Shown here: piece after piece, positions 43,214 to 54,179 of the stretch
How positions within the stretch are numbered: the first letter of the stretch is position 1
Layout of the letters: the number at the start of each line of letters is the position of its first letter
Source of the DNA: Symsagittifera roscoffensis
Taxonomy: Eukaryota > Xenacoelomorpha > Acoela > Convolutidae
Assembly: GCF_963678635.1 (NCBI RefSeq)
Contig: NC_087062.1
Coordinates: 100,675,209 to 100,739,208 of the forward strand
DNA length: 64,000 nucleotides
Direction: 5' to 3'
Position numbers and translations under genes: made by a program
The notes under the pieces: model-generated
What the model was told of the DNA's origin: nothing
The model's input: the letters and a program-made list of their open reading frames with translations, nothing else
The model's database searches: none

Positions 43214-44067
43214 GTGGGGGCTTCAACGACTCCAGGGAAAGAAAAAGACTTCAAACCCCAGAAGGCGAATGCGAAGAGGGGCTCCATCTGCGGACAAAAG
43301 TGGGAAGTGGATTTCCGGAAAGAATGGATCTCGACTCAACACAGGGATACTGGGAAGCAAAAGACAAGTGATCCTCTTGAGAGAAGTGCGACGAGGAACA
43401 CCGCTCGGCCTTGGTGGATAGCCTTGGAGACCACAAATGAACTGGAGAATTGCTTGAATGGACTTGATCGCGAAGTATCCCGGAAGCGCCGGAATTGGGC
43501 TACCCAACAAAGGGCTGAAGTCAACAAGCTAGAGTTGTAGAGCCAGCTGGGCGATCTTGGGAAAACTTGCTGCTGGAGTATTTTGAAGATGCGATGAGAG
43601 CACCCTCGTCGGCAACATCATTAAGGTCGAATCTTTTTGTCAGGACAGCAGGACAGTTGCTATTTTCATGGAGCCTGGCGGGAGTGGCATTAGAGGCGTT
43701 GACTTAGTATGACAAACTCAAACTGGGCGATACGAGATAACTCGGGATTGAGTCTAGCGAGGAGGAAAGATGCTTCTTGAGGTGGATCATGTCAGTGATG
43801 TCTGACACCACTGTCCAGACGTGCCAACAGTGAGCGATAGGAAGCAAGACAATGGAGAGGAGAGTCTCCACCGTCATCCTGAATGTGTACCAGAGTACTG
43901 GGATCACCAAGGGGGATGGCTCAAGGCAGTCTCTAGAGAACCACGGAAAGCTTGATGAAATACGGAGGTTCTCCTACCAAAAATTCGGCGAGGATCATGA
44001 TGTGCATCGGAATCTTCCTCTGGCAGAAGACTACTCATGGCCCACAAAACGGGGAGATTATTAATAT
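43214..44067 (+). pseudogene. Unknown polyprotein, fourth block (copy C)
   Basis: The frame 43,214-43,540 (DFKPQKANAKRGS...WEVDFRKEWISTQ...RKRRNWATQQRAEVNKLEL) ends in TAG where copy A continues. After deletions it resumes as MERRVSTVILNVYQSTGITKGD at 43,852-44,064. The LARRKDA segment survives at 43,760 but is truncated. Counterpart of copy A 1,950-2,784. Confidence 0.55.
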
Positions 44068-46438
44068 GTGTCTGTAAGTAATGAGGATAGCTTACAACCT
44101 TTTTTTGGACTCAGAAGCTGGAAATCTTGCAAGAATTTTGAAGTGACGGAATTGTTAAAGTTCTGGACGGAGAAAATAGTTGAGATTGACCCGACGGAAA
44201 GCGAAAGACCGAGCCTAGGTCTGATACTTGAGAAGATGCCGGAAATTATCAGTTTGCCGCGTTCGGACAAAAAGGTCGAACTAAAACAGGGAGGCGAAGA
44301 CGACGGGTTTGTCCACGAATTTGGGGACCATTTGGAAGTTGCTGAGACGTTCTTGATGCCCACATCCCCATGCGATCCTGATGGAGGAAGATACGGAGCG
44401 GGTGAAATTGTCACCAGCGAAAGGTGAAGATCTGGGGAATTTGAATATAGTGCATAAAATGATCCTACCTCATCAAGGGGAATCGGAGGGAGCAACGAGC
44501 AAGCTAGACAAGCTAGAAACGAAGATGAAGCCGGGCAGCTGTCTGGACCTGGCATAAGGAGGAGGAGAGAATTCTTGTGCTGGGCGGTCATGTGTCAGAA
44601 TACAATCAATCCAGTGGGAGAATTTAGCCACTTGGTTCGGTGACATATTGGATAAAGAGAAGAGCGATTTGCAGATAGTGGCTGAGTGTTACGCGAGCAC
44701 CACTTTTAATGTAGCGATGGCGTTGGGATTATTTCTCGAGGATGTGCCGTTTACAATTTATAGAGATGCTGGAGTCCGAACACCATTTGGTGACAGCGTT
44801 AAGCGTGAAGTATTGGCCAGAAGTGTTGCAAATGATCCAGAAGCGCATCAGGGGATTGAAGATCGGTCTTGAGGCGGAGATGGGATTTCCAGTGAGCGAG
44901 GCCTGCAGTTTACCAACGAATGCAAGGTCTCTGGTGGGATCAGTGATGGCCAACCTGTGCGGAAGCCACTAACCATTACACATGGCGATGGTGGAAGCAT
45001 CTAGTCAGAGGGTGTTAATCGACCAGGCTTTTTTGGTGCCCAAGTGTGTACGATTGGCACGAATGTCTACGTAGATGGGATTTTCTGTGAGCGAGGCCTA
45101 CAGTTTACCAGCGAATCCGAAGTCTCTGGTGGAATCAGTCATGGCCAACCTGCGCGGAACCCATTGATCATTACACATGGCGATGGTGGAAGCATCTAGT
45201 CAGAGGGTGTTAATCGACAAGGCTTTTTTGGTGCCCAAGTGTGTACGATTGGCACGAATGTCGCACCACTCTCACAAGTTGTTGCGGAAGATATTGGGAG
45301 CAGTGTCTGGAGATCGAAGAGAGGACTTGAGTGAGAACTGGGGGGGAGGGCTTTGGAGTTTAGAAAAAGAAAACACGAGTGACTTTGTAAGACAGAATAT
45401 AAGTGGAAAAGCGATGAATAGTGCCCCAGCCAAGGAAGAAAAAGACGTGACGCATCAGAAGCTGATGGAATTTGAACCTCTGTTGGAAGCTTCAAGAGAA
45501 CGCAACCTCCGGAGCATCAACATTTTGGGATCCGGAGCACTCGAACCTCTGCTTCATATGGGACGTGGAATAAATTCGGTCAGTAGGGCTACCTAATCAC
45601 CAGCAGAAGGTCACTCTTTTTGTGGTGAGCTCGATGCTGGCGTTGCGATATATCGAGGAGAACGTAACGAAATATCGAGAGTCGAGAGCACGAACAGTGG
45701 AGTCAATACATGCCATCGACTACAGGCGGAGGCTTGAGTTGTTCGAGACTGCGTGTAAAGTATTTGCTGTGCCCAAGGATGTGAGGCACGAGTGGATTCG
45801 CATAAGATTCTTTTCATGGTTTCGGGCTGACGTCTTGATTGTAAACGGTGACGAAGAATCACATGAAAAAGCATCAGAAAGAATATCGACAGTTCCTGGA
45901 CGAGATCGGGCCCGAGGCAATCAAGAGACCCTTGCTAACTCATCGTAATGCGATAGCCACGTGTTGTAAAAGGGTTGGTAGAGTGTCTAGAGATAATACC
46001 AAGGCGAGGGAATCGATATTGGAGGAGGACTTGGCGAAAAATGTGAGCTTGAGCTTGCTCAACTCCTTTTGCTTGAATAGGGAGTCGAAAGTGAAGGATC
46101 TGCCGAATCAGGCGAAAATACTTTAAGAACAAAAGGAATGGATGCGAGCCTACAAACAGCTTAAGGCATGGGAAGAGATCGTGATCAGTTCAGATGATGA
46201 AGAAGAACTGGCGAGGCAAATTACGGTATCGAGTGTGTCAGGACCCAGTACCTCAAAGACGAGGGCACGAACTGAACAGGGTGTTCAGGGGTTGGTTCTT
46301 GAGTCGTTAGCGGGGGAAAGAAAAAATGGCTTGAGTGTGAACTCGGATGAAATCTGGGGGCACGGAAATGAAATTAAAAAAAAAGAATTTCTGTTATTAG
46401 TATACTATACCTCCTATATAAATCAAAATGGTGCATGA
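44068..46438 (+). pseudogene. Unknown polyprotein, C-terminal block (copy C)
   Basis: Counterpart of copy A 2,840-4,857, in several frames: ELLKFWTEKIVEIDPTESERPSLGL (44.14 kb), GSCLDLA-stop-GGGENS (44.53 kb), a duplicated segment at 44,881-45,262, PKCVRLARMSHHSHKLLRKILG (45.23 kb), RYIEENVTKYRESRARTVESIHAIDY (45.65 kb), RPLLTHRNAIATCCKRVGRVSRD and finally EEIVISSDDEEELARQI followed by VSGPSTSKTRA. The serine/acidic tail is conserved with copy A and is the most motif-like part of the protein. Confidence 0.55.
44881..45262 (+). repeat. 195-bp direct duplication inside copy C
   Basis: 44,881-45,067 and 45,076-45,262 are direct copies (TGGGATTT..., ending GGCACGAATGTC), differing at about one position in twelve by eye. 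Both encode the GLEAEMGFP...PKCVRLARMS part of the polyprotein. Copy A has this segment once (3,609-3,798). Confidence 0.9.
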
Positions 46439-46705
46439 CAATTTTCTGAATATGCAGAAAAAAAGAAATTTTAATGATAGCTTACAAAACGGAAATTCAG
46501 GGTGCAGGTGTGTGCAGATTTTGATCGCTGTTTAGTGATAATGTGACATTTTTGCATGGCTGTGAACTTTGGGGTATAGATGAAGTTGAATCTGCTGCAA
46601 ACTTATGTAAATTACCACGGGCACTGTATCTTGAGACGCATTCGTTTTTTTTTGGGGGCTCACTGACAGACTACGACACGCAATGAGGATATCAATCTTG
46701 AGTCC

Positions 46706-47400
46706 GGGGAGTTTGTGCCAGTCGGTCATTTTTGGAAGTTTGACCTTGAGCAACGTTTAGTCTTGATTTTGTGTTGAAATGCAATTTTTCAAAAAAATTC
46801 GAATTGAGCGTGTCATGCTCAAGTTTCTCGCGCCAACTGAAATTACGAGAAAATAAGATCGGAGGAATCGAACTACAATCGCGGGAAAGTAGTCCAAAAA
46901 ATAGGAGCGTGAAGTTGCTATTAGCAACTTCGCCGTATAAATCGAACGAGAGTAGAGCTGTTTCATTCTTAGAGAAAGAACGACTCGTGACGGAAAGAAA
47001 CAAAGAAGATCGAGTAGCCAGAGTGAACCTTCGGTAGAAAGGTGGACAGCTGAAGCTGCCCAATGGTCCAAACAGAAAACTTGTGTTTTGAGTTAAAACT
47101 TATTCACTTCAAACTTCGTGAGTTAAACTTGGTTATCGGATTAATTCTAGAGTTGTTTTTTAGTTTAGTTACTCGATTCTAGAAGTCGTGTCGGTATGTA
47201 AGTACCCAATTTAAATTTCTTGAGAATATGTTATATTATTATGTTGAGTTTGGGAGAGTTTTTGATCCATCTGAAATGGATCAAAGGCCCACTGTCCAAA
47301 AAAAAAACTGTATACGTAAGGTTCCGAACCCGTTTTTAACGGCGTTCTTGTGTTTTGGTTATTTTGAGATCTAAGCATGGGGACGTTCTTATTTCTAGAG
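46706..47400 (+). repeat. 3' polypurine run and LTR of copy C
   Basis: GGGGAG (46,706-46,711) followed by TGTGCCAGTCGGTCATTTTTGG at 46,714. The LTR carries the ATCGCGGGAAAGTA box, TATAAAT at 46,936-46,942, the CTTCGGTAGAAAGGTGGACAG segment and, near 47,259, TTTGATCCATCTGAAATGGATC, which is the counterpart of 7,848 and 11,126. Beyond about 47,400 no similarity to the other LTRs can be followed, so the 3' end is uncertain. Confidence 0.6.
46936..46942 (+). promoter_or_regulatory. TATA box of the right LTR (copy C)
   Basis: TATAAAT in the same context as 31,151 (CTTCGCCG before, CGAACGAGAGTAGAGCTG after). Conservation between the two LTRs supports a core promoter. Confidence 0.5.
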
Positions 47401-47743
47401 TGGGGGTATTTTGGTAGTAGCCTTCAAAACGTAGCGCCGTTTGTAGTCTCATGTCGCAAGTGAACCGAATTGGCTTCGACCGTTTGAGGTAGAAAAACAC
47501 AAGAGATAGTGTCCCTGACTCTTGAGCCAATGGTTATAGGGACTGTTTTTCTTTAACCTCATAAGTGACTTAAGTGGGCGACTGTTAGGTATCCTCTGAC
47601 ACGATGTCCTGAACAACAGCGTATCATCCCATCGCAATAGCAACTATACGCCCTCCCCACTTGATGAATTAATGGCGTATCTACAATCGAAGCGAAAACA
47701 AATAAGTGCCATTGTCTACTGCAGGACATTATACTTGATAGCG
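47401..47743. other. Unassigned spacer
   Basis: No coding sequence or repeat that I can place. It may include the remaining 3' end of the copy C LTR. Confidence 0.3.
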
Positions 47744-48050
47744 ACATTATACCAGTTTTTTTATACGATTCGCGTGCCTATTAACGGTATTTTATTTTGG
47801 ATCAAGCAGTACACAGCTTTCAATTGAGACTCCTGAGGTCTGAGATAAGCCAGGCAAATGCGGATAGGGCTAAGGCATCAGGTAACCTAGCGAAAGCAAG
47901 GGAGGTAGTGAGAAGTGGTATAGATGACAAGTGGTGGCCTTCGGTAAAATTCTATCTGAACCTGCAAGCAAGGTGTATTGTCAATAACCTGAGAAGCTGA
48001 CACAAGAAAAAACTCATGAAATTTTCGGAAAGACCGATAGACCATTTAAA
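47744..48050 (+). repeat. Penelope-like 5' fragment, first copy
   Basis: Nearly identical to 52,353-52,645: GATAGCGACATTATACCAG, GGATCAAGCAGTACACAG, then a reading DQAVHSFQLRLLRSEISQANADRAKASGNLAKARE and GIDDKWWP. The second copy leads into Penelope-type RT; this one ends after TCGGAAAGACC.ATAGACC. An isolated 5' piece of the same element. Confidence 0.7.
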
Positions 48051-50445
48051 AGTGTAGAACTTATTTGGCCTTTTTGGTTTAAAGGTCAACGTGGAAACAG
48101 GAAAAAATGTCACATGCGGGTGGTACCAAAACCCTACTGATACTGGCACCATTCTAAATTTTAGGGACGGCCCATAGGGACGGCACGGAAGGGACGGCCC
48201 ATAGGGTTTCCAGAAGTACCTCAACATGGGAAATTTTTGACCGGGAATTTGAAAAAAATTGGAAACAAATGGTTGAAAATCAATGTCCGAAGAATTTGTC
48301 TGACAAGGTAGTGTTTGAAACTTATAACAAGATCATTGAGGGAAAGAAAAAATTGGAGGTGACTGCATCAGAACCGAGAAATGATAAATGGTTGAAATAC
48401 TCACTTCGACTTTTTACAATGCAATTTCGAGGCAATACATCTCAATTCTTAGCTGCAAAGCCTCGGCAAATATTCGGCAACAATTGTTAGAAGATAATAA
48501 GGTGGTAGGCGGTGCTGCGGAGCTGAAGTCTTAGATTATAGACCAAACATCCAACACTCAGAAGCTACTCACACTAGAGGCTGTGCATATTTGGAGGGAG
48601 AGGCAGAGAATCAACACGCGCGATGAGTTCAGGAGCCGGGAATTAACACTTAAATTTTAGTCCATGTATAACATGGCTAAAATTATAAAAACTGATGTAT
48701 CAGAATTGAAAAACTTTCCCAAATCGAAGTTTTATAACCTTGAAAGAACAAAAAACTAAAAAATCTCAGAAATTTACAGGAAAATGTTGTAAAGTGTTTA
48801 TGGTTACGTAATTTTTTTATGTAACTACAGTTGTTTAAATTTGATTGGTCAAAAAAATTTTGGAGCATTTTTAGACATGATTCTCAATTTTTTCAAATCT
48901 TTGATCGTTTTGTATATATTGTAAAGAAATTTTTAACCCAGATGATGCACGAAATGTGCAAAAACATTTGAATTTTTATTTCAAAATTAATTTCAATACC
49001 GGTTACGTTTCTTTAAAAAGAACACGCAACAGGACACGAGAAAATATATGTCACCATATATTGTGCCAAGTACGCAAGCGACATTTGCGATATGTTTCGC
49101 CAGTGAGATTCGCTGCTTTGGAAAACTACCTGTCCTGGGTTCTTCGGTACTCATGCACAAGTTCTTACGAAATTGATTCAAAAAAATCTAAGTGCTAGAG
49201 TCAGCGGTAACCTGAATTTCAAAAGCTATTGTTTGAAAACTTTTTCCATCAATAAATAAATCTCTAAATTTGTCAGATTTTTAATCTTCCGCCTCGGCCG
49301 CTTCCGTTCCAAGGCCGTTCGGGGTTACCAAACGAGCCTGCGCATATTCTACTGGTGGCTAGGGAGTCAGCTACCGTTACATCTCACAGAAGCTGCCTAC
49401 CAACAGACCAATGGCACGAGCGACAAACCGTCTGGTCGCTTCTGATCTGTCCTGTGGAGTTGCCGTGGCTCTATAACAGAAATATGAGCGGAGGCGAGAC
49501 TTTGCTTTCTAAGGGTATTCAAATTTGAATGCCTAGAGAATCTCCCTCCACTTTTGAGACAAAATAGGCCATGCCATCCAGCTTCGGTTACATCTTTTCC
49601 GCAAACGCATCACTGTTTTTAACAAACTATTGAAACTAGGCGGAGTCCATTTGCAATTCTATGCTGCTCATTTGACAATTTCAGCCTCAGATTTTTACAC
49701 AGTATGTTATACAGGATTACTATCCGGACTTATCCTGGTAAGCATTTAACCTTTTTTTACTTCAGTAGGTTCTAGGTTCAAAATCATTTGAGAGATTTGG
49801 TTATCAAAATTAGGCTCCGTCCATTTTCTTTTGGTCCTGAGTTACTTCACATCTCGCTGAATCAAATCAGAGTTCTAATGCATCATTATATAATCAATCC
49901 TCGTGCTTCAAACCAGAAATCTCACCTAAGGTGCTGAAGCTAAAGAAGCGGGTGAAACTAGTAGGCGAGCGGAAGACACACCAAAGCTATCTTTGGCTGC
50001 CGGGAGAGCTGCATGCAAAAATTGGCTATCATTCATTTTTACATATGGTAAATAACATAAAGAGTTTTGTAACAATCGATCGTATTTTTACAAAAAAAAA
50101 ACACTTTGCGGAAGACAAAGGACTGTACGCAAAAAATATAGGAGTTTCGACATGCTAAAGTATTTTTAGGAGGTAAAAACTATAATGGAGATCCAGCTTA
50201 TCAATAACTTCCGAACTTTTTTCCAACTCTCAGCTATTTTTTCATTTAGCATTTCTTTTTGGCGAGATTCGCCTATAGGGGGGCCCAAGTTTATAAATTC
50301 ATCCTTGGATCTTATTTTTAAATTTGGACATAATTTTGAAATTGATCATTACTTGTATTGTAATGCGTACTTGTGGTCTGTCCTCGGAAGTGAAACTCAC
50401 TTTTTTCATTGTTTCTAAACCTATAGTTTTTTTCTGATTTCAGTG
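48051..50445. other. 2.4 kb without recognisable gene
   Basis: AT-rich, with only short reading frames lacking family resemblance. Small items seen: a local repetition of GGGACGGCCCATAGGG around 48,160-48,210, and a GC-richer island at 49,300-49,480 with no supported frame. Nothing else is supported. Confidence 0.4.
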
Positions 50446-51215
50446 TTTTTAAGGTCTCGGAGCACTATCTTGTAGTCTTCGTCTAGGTTTTCATCATCTA
50501 AATACTCAAGGTTTATTTTGGATTCAAGCTTTTTTACTAGCGTCTGTTTCGTTTCAGCAAAAAGCTCTGAGCCTCGGGATCACCTTATTGTGTTCTGTCC
50601 TCCGACATAATGATGGAATTTCCGTTAAAAAAAGATATTTTGGTTTTTTGCAGGCGCATTGAGTACATTTATACAACTTCTGGTGGTCCGAAAGAACGTG
50701 ATTCGGCATAGTTTCTCTATTAAGCAAATTGAATGCATTACTAAAATTCGATGGTAATACCGATGGCAATTGGTCGCAAACCACCATCTAGTTTTACGAG
50801 GACGACAAGTTTTGCACCAAAAAAGAAAGGTCTTAGCTGTTCGGGTACTTCACCTTCACCAATAAGATTTAGCAGCTTAGTAAGCTAATACAAGAAATTG
50901 AGCCCCGCAATGCCGTTCGATTTACTAATAGGGTCCTTAAAAAACTTGGGGAACAACCTTGTCCGGACCGGCTCGCGAACCATTTGGAACAGACATGATT
51001 GCTTTGGACACCTCAAACTCAGTTAAGAAAAAACTCTTGACGTTTTCCGGGTTTGGGGCCTTTATATCAGCTCTTTTTGGGCGTTTAGACACCATTTTTT
51101 TGTAGTTAGGAATTGGAAAAGGTGCGATCTTGTCATCTGATGCAGCCAGCTTTAATCGCCCCCTTAAATTTCCCTCATCATCTTTGCTACTGATTAGCTT
51201 TGTTCTGAAAATTTG
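50446..51215 (-). pseudogene. Non-LTR reverse transcriptase relic on the minus strand
   Basis: On the minus strand, from 51,215 downward, the reading gives NLRGRLKLAASDDKIAPF, then VPNGSRAGPDKVVPQ, LLNLIGEGEVPEQLRPFFFGAKLVVLVKLDGGLRPIAIG, and near 50,490 LEYLDDENLDEDYKIVLRDLKN. The G-x-D.. finger region, the FFFGAKL...GGLRPIA block and the YLDD catalytic box are standard RT landmarks in order. Between them the palm region is degraded and several frames are used. It looks like the same type of element as 5,371-6,885, covering its upstream half. Dead copy. Confidence 0.65.
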
Positions 51216-52289
51216 AATTATTACTCATGTTTAAATACAATGAGATGGATTTTTTAAATCAATAAAATCAACTATTTTTAAATGAACATGTAAAGTAAAA
51301 CAATATATTTGTACAACCGTTAAACTCAAAACAAGTTAAAAATAATAAAAATTTGTCAAAATGGACATATAATTGCAAATCAACTAATGAAAATGGAAAT
51401 CACGCCATGTATTTGAAAATTTAAATACGATTAGATTTCATTTCATTAGTGTAGAACTCTTTTAGTTTTCTCTCGAACGTTGATGTGGTAATACCAAAAT
51501 TTCAAAATTTTGTAATTAACTGGGAAACGATTTTGCCATTTTTTGACGTCAGATCACAAAAAAAACTTTTTGTAGAGAAGCAGTTGAACAGTGGTTATCA
51601 AAAAATAATTGCTTGTTCGTTTATTTATTCTATAATTCGCTGTCGGTAGCCTGAATGCATTTGTAAAAGCTAGTTAGTAAGATACTGATATAGATACAAA
51701 CAAATTTTTAACTCAATTAATTTCTCATTTCCTAAAAATGATTTTTTTTCCGTAGTTCGGCAGAAGGTTTAAATCTTGATCTGAAAATGTGCGTATCAGA
51801 GCACATTTGAACGGCTTTTCAACAGGGCATAATCGAGGTTGCATTAATTTGCTACAAAAATTTTGCTGCTTAACCCTTGTCAATTTTTGCAATTCTTTTG
51901 TTTGATAATGAACTGAAAGACTAGGTTAAAGAATCACACCCAAATGTTTGCATTCAGTTTTCTTGAAGTCACTACGGGTGGTGCTGTCCCATTGAGACCA
52001 CCTGCTAGGCATTTTCTCAAAGATAGGGGCTCAGACCAAGAAACCATCGCAGGGACGCCGCCGTGCAAAGGTGCGGAGAGTGGAGGTGTTGTCTGGGACC
52101 TTCCGCTGGAGCCGAACGAGCAACAAGCGGTGAAATATTTTTGAGGTTGTTTTTTTTTGCTGAGTGCCACATGAGTTTCAGTGCTCGTGGCCTGCAAAAA
52201 AAAGAAATGACAGCAATTTTGCTGCCACCACAGTTCCTTAGATTGGTCCTGAAGAGAAACCTCACTTTGAAACTTGCGTTAGATTATTT
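51216..52289. other. 1.1 kb without recognisable gene
   Basis: AT-rich spacer. A short frame at 51,944-52,144 and another starting 52,063 have no recognisable features. Nothing supported. Confidence 0.35.
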
Positions 52290-53215
52290 ATATATTTTTA
52301 GTAAACTTAATAGCAGTTTCCTGAGAATTGAACTTCTCGGAAAAAATCTTGATAGCGACATTATACCAGTTTTTTTACGTTTTTTTTCGGATCAAGCAGT
52401 ACACAGTTTTGAATTCAGACTCCTGAGATCTGAGATAAGCCAGGCAAATGCGGATAGGGCTAAGGCATCGGGTAACCTAGCGAAAGCAAGGGAGCAAGTG
52501 AGAAGGGGTATAGATGACAAGTGGTGGCCTTTTGGTAATATTCTATCTGAGCCTGCAAGCAAGGTGTATTGTCAATAACCTGATAAGCTGACACAAAAAC
52601 AAACTTATAAAGTTTTCGGAAAGACCAATAGACCATTAAAAAATTTGGATGAAATGTCAGTCAGAACCTTAGATGCAATGATTTTGCCGCAGTGGGTGCG
52701 GGGAGTCTTACGTTTTGGACCAAAACATCCGGTACGAGACAAATTCAAAAAAAAGATCACTTCCTTGCGGACATTGATAGGTTTTTGTCTGAACTGTAGT
52801 TAAATAGAACACCCGGAGAAAAATTAGGTGAGATTGATGCTGCTGCAAAGAGATATGCTGAGAATGTGAAACAGACCCATTTTGACAAAGGTGTTGAAAA
52901 AGCCAGACAGTATTAGCAGGACAACGGTCTTCTGGCAGTGCCGTTTGATAAGGGGTGGATTTTTTGTAATGAAAAGTGAGACATACGAGAAGAAACTGAA
53001 AGATTTATTACAGGCAGAACAGTTCAGGGAGAGGAAGAATCTGACAGACAGCGTGATCATAAAAACTGAAAAAGACATAAGCAAAGAATTACTCGCCATG
53101 AAAAATAAGGTCGAGATTTGCGAAGCTCTGGATAAAGGGGGCGCAGCCGGTTAGGCTGTATGGTTTGGCAAAAGTACACAAGCCAGGACATGAAAACCGG
53201 ATGCTTCTTGTCCCT
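52290..53215 (+). pseudogene. Penelope-like element, N-terminal and RT-finger region
   Basis: Starting with the duplicated 5' fragment (DQAVHSFEFRLLRSEISQA), the reading continues in shifting frames: LPQWVRGVLRFGPKHPVRDKF, HFLADIDRFLSEL, AAAKRYAENVKQT, then NGLLAVPFDKGWIFC and YEKKLKDLLQAEQF (about 52,920-53,030). It ends with PVRLYGLAKVHKPG at about 53,135-53,195, one frame away. A (P)F/ADKG block followed by RLYGL.KVHK is diagnostic of Penelope-like retroelement RTs. The RT palm and the GIY-YIG endonuclease are absent: the sequence diverges after 53,200. At least four frameshifts or stops. Confidence 0.75.
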
Positions 53216-53229
53216 CCATAAAGACCTGT

Positions 53230-53858
53230 CCCTCCAGAATTGTCATTTTCTGCCCCCTCTCCCTCCAGGTCTAGGTTTTCGCCGAAGAGCAGGTTGTTCC
53301 GCACTTGCTCTGGTCGATCCATGTATCCAGCAAACAGCTGATCATTGGAGTCGGTGGGCAGCACGTAGAAGAGTGTCAGGCAACCTTTAAACAGAAAGAA
53401 TTCTAGCCTTATTGAAAGAAACCCAGCCTTAACAAAAACGTTACAAGTTATCACCCTTTCAGAAGGTGGGAAGCTACACATGTCACTGAGACATCGTGCT
53501 GCAAAAAGAGCGATTTGGAGCCAGCTTGGTACAATTCCCAGTGCCTTAATTCCCAAAACTCCCGGCTCGTTACCGTCAGCAATTTCATATATGGATGCCC
53601 CAGTGACACATCACACACAGCTTTGGAAACAAAAAATGACTTCATCTCAGAAGCAACCGCGTCTGCCTCTGCAATCCAGAACTGCGGCGGGGTAATTCTG
53701 AATAATATCTGGACGTCCTTCGGTTCACAGTGACATCTATCTCCTAAAAGTTGCTGAAATCTGACATTCGGTATAAAAATTTGCAGTCTCTTATTCTGAA
53801 ATATAATAATCCAAGGAGCTGAAAAAGGGTAAATTAAAAATAAAAACAATTTGTTCAT
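53230..53858 (-). pseudogene. Unrecognised minus-strand coding relic
   Basis: Two overlapping minus-strand frames, 53,858-53,451 and 53,556-53,089, read like one protein with a frameshift near 53,580. The first gives RLQIFIPNVRFQQLLGDRC, TPPQFWIAEADAVASEM and LGHPYMKLL. The second gives EIADGNEPGVLGIKALGIV, FAARCLSDMCSFPPSERVI, FKGCLTLFYVLPTDSNDQLF and an acidic GENLDLEGEGAENDN. The composition looks protein-like, but I do not recognise the family. It could be a decayed host gene exon or a DNA-transposon/viral gene. The second frame's far end overlaps the Penelope relic and is not part of it. Confidence 0.35.
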
Positions 53859-54179
53859 AGGATTTCACTAAAAAACGGAAGCAGAAAAACACTGAAACAG
53901 AATAGCAAATCACTGATTTTGCCACCAAATAATTTTGCAATTATTTAGGTTTGTCGTGAGGCGATCTTCGGTACCTCGTTATTTACCTTGTCCTTTTGCA
54001 GTCTAGCTGCAGATTTATTTTAATTTCACTAACCAAGATCATAGTGCTAACCTATTCAAAAAACCACGCTGTGCGTGTTCACTCTTTGCTATCTACATCG
54101 TTTGCTAGATGTTATTTATTCTTTCTCATCCTCATTATTATTCTGGATAAAATTCTAAACTTAAAATTCTAAATATGTC
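53859..54179 (+). other. Possible LTR end or leader of the second Gypsy element
   Basis: A non-coding AT-rich stretch ending TATGTCA followed by TGGCGCAGCCAGCAG (54,181). A terminal CA before TGGCGC is the usual look of an LTR end and primer-binding site. If so, the site overlaps the gag ATG at 54,180. No matching downstream LTR was found, so this is tentative. Confidence 0.3.

Larger units (their letters stand above)
30967..47400 (+). mobile_element. Giant LTR element, copy C (gag-pol-less)
   Basis: It is flanked on the left by a 5'-truncated LTR (30,967-31,350) and on the right by a polypurine run and LTR (46,706 onward) of the same subfamily. The interior has only the SGNH ORF and the polyprotein; gag-pol is absent. 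The middle of the polyprotein is amplified into four units. It is a decayed, non-autonomous derivative whose polyprotein is of the same subfamily as copy A. The right boundary is approximate. Confidence 0.6.

Noticed and set aside
49290-49490. GC-richer island as an exon
   Set aside because: No frame of reasonable length on either strand and no recognisable motif.
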